NCBI GenBank assembly: GCA_021234155.1
Contig: JAJEKV010000188.1
Coordinates: 1 to 64,000, forward strand
Direction of reading: 5' to 3'
Length of the DNA stretch: 64,000 nt
DNA from: Isoetes taiwanensis
Lineage: Eukaryota; Streptophyta; Lycopodiopsida; Isoetales; Isoetaceae
Position 1 is the first letter of the stretch. Each line of letters begins with the position of its first letter. The notes beneath the pieces are model-generated. The model saw only the letters and a list, made by a program, of their open reading frames with translations. It did no database searches and was not told where the DNA came from. The position numbers were made by a program, and so were the translations under genes. Below are positions 56,141 through 64,000 of the stretch, in pieces.

Positions 56141-57328
56141 TGATATGTGTTGTTTTATCCATTCTTCAATCTGATGACAAATTTACTAATACTATAGTTC
56201 ATTCTGCTCTCTGGAATATCCGAAAATCAAGAAATCGTGTTTTGTATGGGAATAAAAGGCTTTCTGTTTTTTGGATTAAACTACATTTTCAATTTGATAT
56301 TGAAACTCTTGCTACTGCTCATAAAAAAAGATATGGCACTAACTATGACAGGAAATGGGATTCTTATGGAGAGTACAAGGGTATATGCTTCAAATTTGAA
56401 TGTAGTAGATTCTAATATTCTTTTTTTATGATGATCTTAGAATATCTTGAGTTCCTGCATGGATTTTTTATGTTGATCTTAGAATATCTTGAGTTCCTGC
56501 GTGGATCAGGGAAGAACAAGTTTGATGACTACTCTCCTTTCTGCCAGTCTGCAAAGGATCCTATCTTTGAGAATAACCTGGCTTCATCAATGGAGTCATT
56601 CTTGATGAGGGCAGGCCACTTACAGTATCAGAAGGATAGTGAGGACCTATGGGCTGCAATTTTCTGCAGAGAGGTTGTTCAGATTCACTGCTTATGGACT
56701 TTTCTGGTGAACAACAACTTTTGCCTAGCTGTAAGGTAGCTATCCAGATATAGATCCATGTATTATAATCACAAGCAGCTTGCATTTGTTTATGGATCAC
56801 TCTTGATTCTCTTGGGGGATAAGGACAAATTTCGCTTATTCTATAATAACAGTTGGCCTGCCAAGTCCTATATCTTTGGAACAACTGATGCTTTCAATGC
56901 CTACTTCAACTCCATTTTCTTTGCTGAATCATAATCCTTCCATCTATCTGTGCACTCTTACTGCCTTCCACTCCAGATTATCATCAGTGTTGTGTTCTTA
57001 TCTAAATTTTTGTCTAGATTCACTATTCTAGTTTGTTTACTCTGTGAACAGGATTTCAGAGTTAAGGTGACAACCTACTATCGGACATCACTTCTATCTG
57101 ATTTTGATGGGATGCGGCTTTGAATGTTTAAGGCCTTGAAGCTTTAAATTTTGTCTTCATTCCATTTCATTTTGGATATTATTACTAGAGCATATAGTAC
57201 TGTTAAGCTGTGAGGCTCTGTATTGGCTACAAATTTCTATCTCTTTCAGCATGCTTTCATATCAAAAGCATGAAATTTTGCTTTGTACTTGAAGTTTTAT
57301 AATGAATCACAAAACCAACTCTTACTTT

Positions 57329-57329
<1 letters not shown>
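56140..57329 (+). pseudogene. possible LINE 3' fragment
   Basis: NTIVHSALWNIRKSRNRVLY resembles the segment between RT and RNase H of plant LINEs. The following frames (56140-56739) are broken, and the sequence runs into a non-coding part ending at a 31-base poly-A. The tail supports retroposition. No RT or endonuclease remains, so this is a tentative call. Confidence 0.35.

Positions 57330-57367
<38 letters not shown>
57330..57367 (+). repeat. poly-A(31) followed by G(7)
   Basis: An uninterrupted run of 31 A then 7 G. Likely the tail of the fragment upstream; the exact length is prone to sequencing error. Confidence 0.7.
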
Positions 57368-59316
57368 TGGCGAAGTTGATTGAAAAGGGATGACGCGTGT
57401 GAATGATATAGACAACATGCAAGAACATATAGCATGCTTCATTTAAAATGTAATGTGCACACATTATTTGTGTTTGAAAAACATGAACAACACAATGCAT
57501 GCACCTTCCTCTTGGTGGTGAGCACGTTATCATTTTGCTTTCAACTATGTTCCTCATAATACTTTTGACAAATCCTTTGAAATAAACTAAGGAGTCTTGA
57601 ATACAAGAACCTTGCAGTGAGAAAAATCAATAGATGGCTGATAATGGATGTTGAAGGTCAGCGAAGGCCCATAAGAAGGGCAAATGGTAGAAGGATTTAA
57701 AATTGCCTTTGCAGAATGCCCCTTTCGATCACCTTTGCTGGGCCAAGAGAAGATTCTTGGAATAGCCCCTTCAGATTTTGATGCTCTGCTTGGAGATGGA
57801 ATTTTTGAATCCAAGAACGTTTTTGCAGCCAAGCGGAAGCTGAAGAATTATGAAGATGCAGAAGCCATAATTACAGTAGTGGCTCGAACTCATCTTTATA
57901 GATTCTTCTTGCAAAGTTTTGCATCGATCTTGACCTCAAGAAACATTGCCCTTGATCTAAAAAAAAATTGATCTACATATGCAAGCATCGATATGCCTTA
58001 GCACAAGCCTAAAGCCCTCTCTCTGCTCTCGTTTTGGGCTAATTCTTAATTGCAAAAGTCTTCAGTTTCATATATACTGGTGAATATGAGGAGTAGAAAG
58101 GATCAATTTTTGTTCTAGGGGATTGCCCAAGTAGATTAGCCACGAAATAAAAAGCTTTTTTAGCGGATTGCCAAACTAAGAACCCCTGGACAAAAAAAGA
58201 AAAAGGAAAAGAAAAGAAGAAGCTCTCCTGATCTGCCTACAAATGCATTGGGGACTTATAACTCATTGAAGAAGAACCACCAACATACTTTAAATGAGCA
58301 AGACGTCGTGATGAAGACTCTGACTGAAGGAAATATATCATCTTCTTTGATTTGTCAAGTTGTTATGTTGTTGAGTTGTTTAAGATAAGTAGAGACAAAA
58401 AGTAGATATTTCAGTTGTTAAAAAGGACAAAACAAGTAACCTTGGATACTGTTAGAAGTTTAAGGTAACAAAGAACGAGAATAATGCCAACGTACGAATA
58501 CTTTGATAAGGTCAACAAAAATATAATTTTATCTAAAGTACATTCATCTAAAGTAACATGCACAAAAATAAACAAAATATAATTTGTATTTTATTGGAAA
58601 CAAAACAAATCAATGGAGGACATCGTGGACTAAGGTTTGGCTTAAAAAAAAACAAATACCTTTTGGGTTAAGATGTGAAACAGTTTTCGGAGAAGAGAGA
58701 AGCGACATTATTTTGAAACAGAGGAAGACGAACTTCACAATCGGTTTTGGCTCCAAAGCTTATGATTGGAACCAAGGATCTTCTGGCGACACCATCTCTG
58801 CTCGTGCCATATTGTATGAAGGCAAGGCCTTTCCATGTATTCCATCTTATCATCTTCTTGTTATCTTCATGCTATGAAATCAATGAAAATTTGTGTTGCC
58901 TGTCTTGTGAAACGAATTGTGATTATTGTTTAGAATGATTTGTCTTGCTCTATCTCTCAATTCATTCTATATTTGCAAAATAGGCTATGGAGCAAATTCC
59001 TTCCCTGAATATTAACACCGCAAGCATGAGAGAACTCACAAATTGGTTAAATGCATCTTGGGTATGTGATTAATCTTGTGATGGGTTGAAAAGGTCGTAT
59101 ATAGTGAGACCAAAATAAAATTTGTGGCGAGATTCATGAAAAACCACAAATAACGGAAGGTCCTAGAACTCCAATAGCCACTTTTACTGCATATTTTTTA
59201 TGCTTTCTGGCATGCCAAAAATTAGACCATTGCCTCCCTCAAGTAGCTGAAAACAACTCAATCGAGAATTCTTATTTTGAAATCCAGGCTAGATATTCAT
59301 TCAATTTGAACCCTCG
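57368..59316. other. low-gene stretch with two weak ORFs
   Basis: Frames at 57684-57971 (IAPSDFDALLGDGIFESKNV, KLKNYEDAEAIITVVARTHL) and 58584-58877 (TNFTIGFGSKAYDWNQGSSG) have reasonable composition but no family I recognise. They may be exons of an unidentified gene or decayed repeats. Nothing else seen. Confidence 0.35.
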
Positions 59317-59407
59317 GCGAACAGTCATCTCAGAACTGGAACGGACAAGGGGAATCCGACTGTTTAATTAAAACAAAGCATTGCAATGGTCCCTGCGGAT
59401 GTTGACG

Positions 59408-59441
<34 letters not shown>

Positions 59442-59477
59442 AGTGAAGAAATTCAACCAAGCGCGGGTAAACGGTGA

Positions 59478-59522
<45 letters not shown>
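59317..59522 (+). pseudogene. fragment of 25S rRNA gene
   Basis: From CGAACAGTC through ACTGTTTAATTAAAACAAAG, GATTTCTGCCCAGTGCTCTG, GAAATTCAACCAAGCGCGGG and ACTATGACTCTCTTAAGGTA to CCTCGTCATCT the sequence matches the conserved domain-IV region of cytoplasmic large-subunit rRNA, with few changes (for example GTTGACGCAATG for GCTAACGCAATG or GCTCACGCAATG). Only ~206 bp are present; both flanks are unrelated, so it is a displaced fragment, not a working gene. It includes the CTCTCTTAAGGTAGC target of R2 elements and of the homing enzyme I-PpoI. Confidence 0.93.
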
Positions 59523-59709
59523 TAATTGAGATCACGAAATGGGTTATCTCGCTCCACATCGGGCTAGTTTTTTACTGTCATATTAAGAAGCGCAAAGTAC
59601 TACGGAGCTAAATATAATGGACGTCCATGCAATGCTATCTTGAGCCAGAGATATAGATTTTGCATATATTTAGATAACATGAAGGGTCTATCTTTATAAA
59701 CTTTCCTGA

Positions 59710-60345
59710 TGTACACTGCCAAACTGCAAACTCAAACCACAAACTCAAACTCCATTTTCCTTTGTGGTTTGTTACTACACAAACTCAAACTCCTCAAACA
59801 CAAACTTCAATTCTTTTGTGGTTTGTTACTACACAAACACAAACTCCACAAACTAAAACTCCAATTCTCTTTGTGACTTGTTACTACATAAACTCAAACT
59901 TCCAATTCAACTCCAACTTTGTGCTTATAATATATTCAAAACTCAAACTCAAACTCCACGTTAAAAAACAAACTACATAAACTCAAACCACAAACTCAAA
60001 ACTCCATTTACCTTTGTGGCTTGTTATTACATAAACTCAAACTCCACAAACTCAAACTCCAATTCTTTTGTGGCTTGTTACTACACAAACACAAACTCCA
60101 CAAACTAAAACTCCAATTCTCTTTATGGCTTGTTACTACATAAACTCAAACTTCCAATTCAAATCTAACTTTGTGTTTACAATATATTCAAAATCTGAAT
60201 AAGTAAGTAATCTCATGTCTATTACAATACACTCCAATTCTCTTTGTGGCTTGTTACTACATAAACGCAAACTTCTAATTCAACTCCAACTTTGTGTTTA
60301 CAATGCATTCAAAATCTGAATAAGCAAGTAATCTCATGTCTATTA
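59710..60345. repeat. CAAACTC-type higher-order repeats
   Basis: Short words ACTCAAACTCCA, CTTTGTGGCTTGTTACTACA and CACAAACTCAAACTCC alternate in units of about 60-70 bp. A larger block of about 250 bp is repeated: 59730-59975, 59985-60230 and a partial third from 60232. Non-coding; not a telomere repeat. Confidence 0.8.
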
Positions 60346-60372
60346 CAAGTTATGTCCATAAACTCTAAAAAC

Positions 60373-61187
60373 TTAATTACATATACAAATAATCAAGTAA
60401 TCCCTTATACTAGACACAACCTCTGGTGTAAAACATCGGTTTGAATACTGTAACCAATTCTGTATGGTAGCATCTTCCTCCATGATGATTTTAGCAAACA
60501 TACAAATATATAATCCACATGAATAACCATCTGATTGGAGAGGATGAGGGCTAAGATGGCACCACCGCAAATTCTCTTTGCATTGAGCTGCTCGTGGGGA
60601 AAACTTGGCCAAAGCTTCTATTAGCCTGTTATAAGAGAGGAAATTCAATTCCTGCATAATCAAAATAAGTTTACATTTGAATTCACAAATTGACCACTTG
60701 CCTGCTTATGGGTGTCCAATCATACATTTGACAACCAAGGCTATCAAAGTGCAATATAACTGGATAAATGTAATTGCTAGGGGCTAAAAGACCCAATATC
60801 ACAGCTGCAGTCCAATGATTCATATGGCACATAGGAATAATCAAACATGCACAATGGTCCATATCCAATCCCAGTAACAATTTGGATATAACAAGTTTCT
60901 TTTTCATTTTTATATATCCATATGTTAGTGCATGACATATGTATACTTGTTTTCTTCTCATCCAAATGTAGCCAGACATTTCTAAGTAAAACACACCATG
61001 CTATAAAAAAGTCCATGGGTATGCAACAATTTACCTCATGAACAGATCGATGATCGTATTATTAAGCCACCGTGTCTCATTGTCCAAAATGTCTATTTCT
61101 GTCCTCGTTATAGTGATTGGGTTGGACTCGGCGCAATACACTATGGATAGAAAGTTGTCGAGCAATTCTACTAGGAATCTACTCCTC
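60373..61187 (-). pseudogene. Ulp1-like (C48) cysteine protease gene, three exons
   Basis: Ulp1 proteases remove SUMO-type tags; many plant copies ride in transposons. Exon 1 (about 61187-61036) has ITRTEIDILDNETRWLNNTI and IDLFMR, ending at a donor ATGAGGTAAATT. The middle part (60978-60698) has CLIIPMCHMNHWTAAVI, with the catalytic His, and ILHFDSLG, with the Asp. The last exon (60651-60373) has HPLQSDGYSCGLYICMFAK, with the oxyanion Gln and catalytic Cys. The set is complete. Joining the middle and last exons in frame needs a ~46-bp intron, and the first join does not fit the observed phase, so the model is uncertain and the gene may be broken or transposon-borne. Confidence 0.75.
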
Positions 61188-61435
61188 TTCTTCAATCTGT
61201 TATTAAGGTAAATAATACAATCCAATGAAATAAATGCAGAATTCACAAAGAGAAATGTAGTTTTAACCCATTTAGATTTCAAAGTAGATTTCAGATATCT
61301 TACACAACCTTTTTGTAACAAATTAGATCTAAAATAGTTTATAGATTCTAGTAATAATCAGATCTTGTTCTTTTTCTTCATAGTCACAATAAATTTTTCA
61401 GAGATATCATCCAACCAATTTTCTATTGGATAATA

Positions 61436-61600
61436 TTGTACATATGTAGCAACACTATCAGCAGAAGAAAGGCCCAACAACTATGGCTTCAAAACTTTGG
61501 TAAAATAGTCTCGATCACCTTGCTCGGGATTGAAGGTGATAGGAGTGACATCAGTGTGTCGAGCATTTTTGTAGCCTTTGTACAGATGGTCATCAACCAA
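61436..61600 (-). other. second open frame under the NLR 3' end
   Basis: On the - strand another frame reads LVDDHLYKGYKNARHTDVTP and then DRDYFTKVLKP to a stop near 61480. It looks more protein-like than the end of the LRR frame over the same bases. Origin unknown; perhaps a junction with another repeat. Confidence 0.2.
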
Positions 61601-62500
61601 GAGTGTATTGACCAAGAGTCTATTCTTTCCTCTTCTGCTCCTCCCAAGCTATTGGGCAAATATTCGAAACCTTCAGTCCTTTCCAAGCTAAGCACGCTTA
61701 ATGAACTTAACCTTGAGAAGCACCCATCGAGAAATGTTTGTGGAACCAAGCTCCCATCAAGCAATAACACTTTCAAGTGTGGAGCACTTTAACAACTGCA
61801 AATAACTTTGCATCAAGTGGAAATACAAATGTATTATATTCAACATGATTTTTGCTGTAAGAGATTCTAAGAAGTTTGGCGTTGGCATGGTCTATTTTAT
61901 CTAGTTGACAATTGTCAGCACCTTGAAATAGGTCCTCATCATGTCTGACATGCTTTGATATATATAAAGCTAAGTCTCGGAGCATATCATGTATTTGGCA
62001 TCTCTCTTCTTTTGTTTCTCCCCAATATTCAGTGGATACTACTTTTTCTATCAGCGAAGACCCTATCAACACACCCAAAATAACATATGTTTGATCTAGT
62101 GGATTCCCATCATCCTTAAGCAGTCCCTCTCCAACCCAACAATTCATTAAAAATTCAACATGTATATGTGCGTCTTTCTCAAAAGCACCAAAATACAAGA
62201 AGCATTCACGCAATTTTCCCATATACATTTCTATGCTCTCAAGGGCATCATAACTAATACGCAAAACTTGTAGCAATTCTTCTTGGCGATTATCAATGAT
62301 ATCATGACTTTTTAACCTGCCTAATGCAACATTCCATTCTTCAAGTGTCATTTTATCTGACATAGCTTGGCCTATCACTTTGAGTGCCAAAGGCAGGCCC
62401 TTGCATTCATGTGCAACTTGTTTTGCCACATTTTCCAAATTAAGAATGTGATCTTCCTTGTGAAATAAAAAGGCATGAATGGCATATTTAACAAAATTTG
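61490..62500 (-). pseudogene. NLR immune-receptor fragment (NB-ARC end and start of LRR)
   Basis: NLRs detect pathogens and trigger defence. The - strand frame reads AIHAFLFHKEDH, ECKGLPLALKVIG (the GLPL motif), LRECFLYFGAFEKD (RNBS-D) and QIHDMLRDLALYIS (the MHD position as IHD). The HDMLRDLAL form resembles RPW8-type helper NLRs (ADR1/NRG1), though this is only a motif impression. After a one-base frameshift at about 61774 it continues into LRRs (KVLLLDGSLVPQTF, RLSSLSVLSLERTEG). The P-loop, kinase-2 and N-terminal domain are absent upstream, and the LRR ends early, so it is a truncated pseudogene or one or two exons of a larger gene. Confidence 0.85.
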
Positions 62501-62818
62501 GACTTATTCAAATCTAATAGATATATATTTCAAGGACAACATAATAAGATCAACAGTATTTTTAGCTTTTATTGATTTTAATTTTTTGTTTTGTTTATCT
62601 TTAGATCAAAAGTACGAAGGTTACCAAAATATAAGATTGCTTTCTAAATTAATTTCATTTTAATTTATTTAGAATTATCTAAATAAAATGCTATATAATT
62701 AAAATGTTATCTTTTCAAAATAGGTAAAGAAAGTTTTAGATTTGGAATTAATTAAATGATTATGATTATCTGTAAATACATTGAAAATTTTATTACTGAT
62801 TAAGTTTCAATATATTTT
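62501..62818. other. AT-rich spacer
   Basis: Very AT-rich with no coding content; it separates the NLR fragment from the LTR of the second Copia element. Confidence 0.6.
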
Positions 62819-63259
62819 TGTTAGAAGTTAAAGGTCATGGCAAATAGTATTGAAGAAGAAATCAAATGGAACTTCAAAGGTTGAATTACGTATATTGGAA
62901 AAACATGTGATAAATTAGGAAAAGCACCGAGGTCCTATTTTTTAGTTTTCGGTGGGAACGATTCATAAAAAGAAGACACAAGGAGATAGCAGAAGATGTC
63001 GGATCAGAAGAAGTTGTATGCAGGTGATCGGTTGCAGGTCGGAATTGGCCGGATTGTGAACTGCTTGGGCTCTCGGCTGTAATCTAAGCATCTAGGGGTG
63101 GTCGCCATGGTGCACAGCTGAACAATTGACAAAATTACGGTATAAAAGTTAATTGATAAAACCATGGTGTTTATTGTGTTGTTGGATATCAATCGTAGTG
63201 ATTGAGAAATAAAGCAAAGCTAGAAGTATATAGACTATTGCTGGAAGTTTTTTTTAACA
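62819..63259 (+). repeat. 5' LTR of a second Copia element
   Basis: Begins TGTTA and ends TAACA (a 5-bp inverted pair), 441 bp, followed two bases later by the primer site. A TATA box candidate GGTATAAAAG lies at 63141. The partner LTR is outside the window, so the left edge is inferred. Confidence 0.75.
63140..63149 (+). promoter_or_regulatory. TATA box in LTR
   Basis: GGTATAAAAG, about 110 bases before the LTR end; plausible core promoter of the second Copia element. Confidence 0.5.
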
Positions 63260-63261
63260 AG

Positions 63262-63273
63262 TGGTATCAGAGC
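63262..63273 (+). promoter_or_regulatory. primer-binding site, tRNA-iMet (second Copia)
   Basis: TGGTATCAGAGC, two bases after the putative LTR end. Confidence 0.93.
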
Positions 63274-63292
63274 CAATCCAATCTCAGTCATT

Positions 63293-64000
63293 ATGTCAAC
63301 TAGATTTGGAGCCTCCTTACTCAACGGAGTTGAAGTGTTTAAAGGAGGATTTGGCTTCCAAATTTGGAAGGAGAAGATCCAAAATATTTTGCAGGAAGAA
63401 GGTCTATGGGAACTGGTGAGCACAGGGACAGAAGCTCCAAAAGTGAAGATTGAAGGGGAAAAACTAGACACAAGCTCATCTAGTAAAGGTACCTCTGATG
63501 TTTCTGAATCAATTGACACCAAATCCATTCGTGCAAAAGGCATCATTACTAGTAAAGTTGGACCTAGTATTTTGTTGAAATTAAGAAAGCTCAGTCCAAA
63601 ACAAATGTGGGATTATTTAGTTGACAGGTTTGAGGTGAAGTCATCTTCACAATTAGATGTGCTGGAGAAGGAGCTGCGACAAATGAAGTTTGAAGAAGGT
63701 CAAGACATAGGTGAGTTTTTTGGAAATATGGATGTGATCTTTGCGGATTTAGAAGCTGCAGGGGCTGCTATGAATGAACAAGCGCAAATAAATGCTATTG
63801 CAAGGGCAGTCTCAAGGTATGAAAACTTGGCTGTACTAATCAGAAATGTAGCAAGAGATAAGGATCATGCTGAGAGAATGGTCAGGACGGAATTGGAGCA
63901 GCAGAAGGTTAACAATGATGATGAACAAGATGCAGAAGTTTTGTATGCAGGAAAGGGGAAGAGTAGCTCTACCCAAGTTAGACTTGGCCAAGGCAGCCAA
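63293..64000 (+). CDS. Copia gag, partial at window edge
   Basis: Open from the ATG at 63293 to the end of the window (236 codons, no stop). Starts MSTRFGASLLNGVEVFKGGF and contains SPKQMWDYLVDRFEVKSSSQ and LRQMKFEEGQDIGEFFGNMD, with the same layout as the gag at 19560-20516, so both belong to one Copia lineage. The conserved LYAGKGKSS segment near 63940 precedes where the zinc knuckles should follow. Being intact, this element may be younger than the first. Confidence 0.93.
   Translation, partial: MSTRFGASLLNGVEVFKGGFGFQIWKEKIQNILQEEGLWELVSTGTEAPKVKIEGEKLDTSSSSKGTSDVSESIDTKSIRAKGIITSKVGPSILLKLRKLSPKQMWDYLVDRFEVKSSSQLDVLEKELRQMKFEEGQDIGEFFGNMDVIFADLEAAGAAMNEQAQINAIARAVSRYENLAVLIRNVARDKDHAERMVRTELEQQKVNNDDEQDAEVLYAGKGKSSSTQVRLGQGSQ

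Larger units (their letters stand above)
62819..64000 (+). mobile_element. second Copia element, 5' part
   Basis: LTR, primer site and uninterrupted gag on the + strand; the element runs off the right edge. It has a shorter LTR (441 bp) than the first Copia (about 810 bp) despite the related gag. Confidence 0.88.

Noticed and set aside
59710-60345. Interstitial telomere repeat
   Set aside because: The unit CAAACTC differs from the plant telomere unit CCCTAAA and lacks its regular period.

Overview
The window looks like transposon-rich land-plant nuclear DNA. Both LTR families whose leader is visible use an initiator-Met tRNA primer site (TGGTATCAGAGC), there is a plant NLR fragment, and intron-containing reading frames sit in AT-rich DNA. 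A large-genome, non-flowering plant (fern, lycophyte or bryophyte) is my inference. It rests mainly on the tyrosine-recombinase element and on the sheer transposon load. No intact single-copy host gene could be proven.

Layout. 1-5.9 kb: AT-rich DNA without convincing genes, with one foldback element. 5.9-10.6 kb: a decayed LINE on the + strand ending in a TTCC-repeat tail. 11.1-21.4 kb: a complete Copia element on the - strand (two ~810-bp LTRs, 5-bp duplication ATATT, primer site, polypurine tract), with ~4.3 kb of foreign DNA nested between its RT and RNase H. 21.4-33.2 kb: two facing gene sets. On the + strand are pieces of an unrecognised coiled-coil gene. On the - strand is a transposase-like gene with three acidic motif blocks. 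The + strand gene is split by a 5.3-kb composite element with ~1.05-kb terminal inverted repeats and two broken tyrosine-recombinase reading frames. 33.7-37.6 kb: a better preserved LINE on the - strand. 37.6-50.7 kb: a complete Gypsy chromovirus on the - strand (1.54- and 1.56-kb LTRs, duplication TCTAG), with two extra ORFs and four copies of a hairpin repeat ahead of gag. 50.7-55.8 kb: a pyrimidine-rich tract with internal duplications, then a unit related to the recombinase element. 55.8-64 kb: short unassigned ORFs, a poly-A tract, a fragment of 25S rRNA holding the conserved R2/I-PpoI target, CAAACTC-type repeats, a Ulp1-like protease gene, a frameshifted NLR fragment and the 5' end of a second Copia element.

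The most unusual signal is a ~77-79-base structured motif found four times in the recombinase-element units. Its inner core is nearly constant, while its outer stem differs in sequence between subfamilies yet stays paired. The same units carry a long hairpin just upstream of a TATA box and subfamily-specific mini-hairpin arrays, so structure is conserved where sequence is not. This is the best candidate for an undescribed system.

Many frames are broken. The paired LTRs of both complete elements differ largely by small indels and homopolymer lengths clustered in GC-rich patches, so part of the apparent decay may be long-read consensus error rather than mutation.
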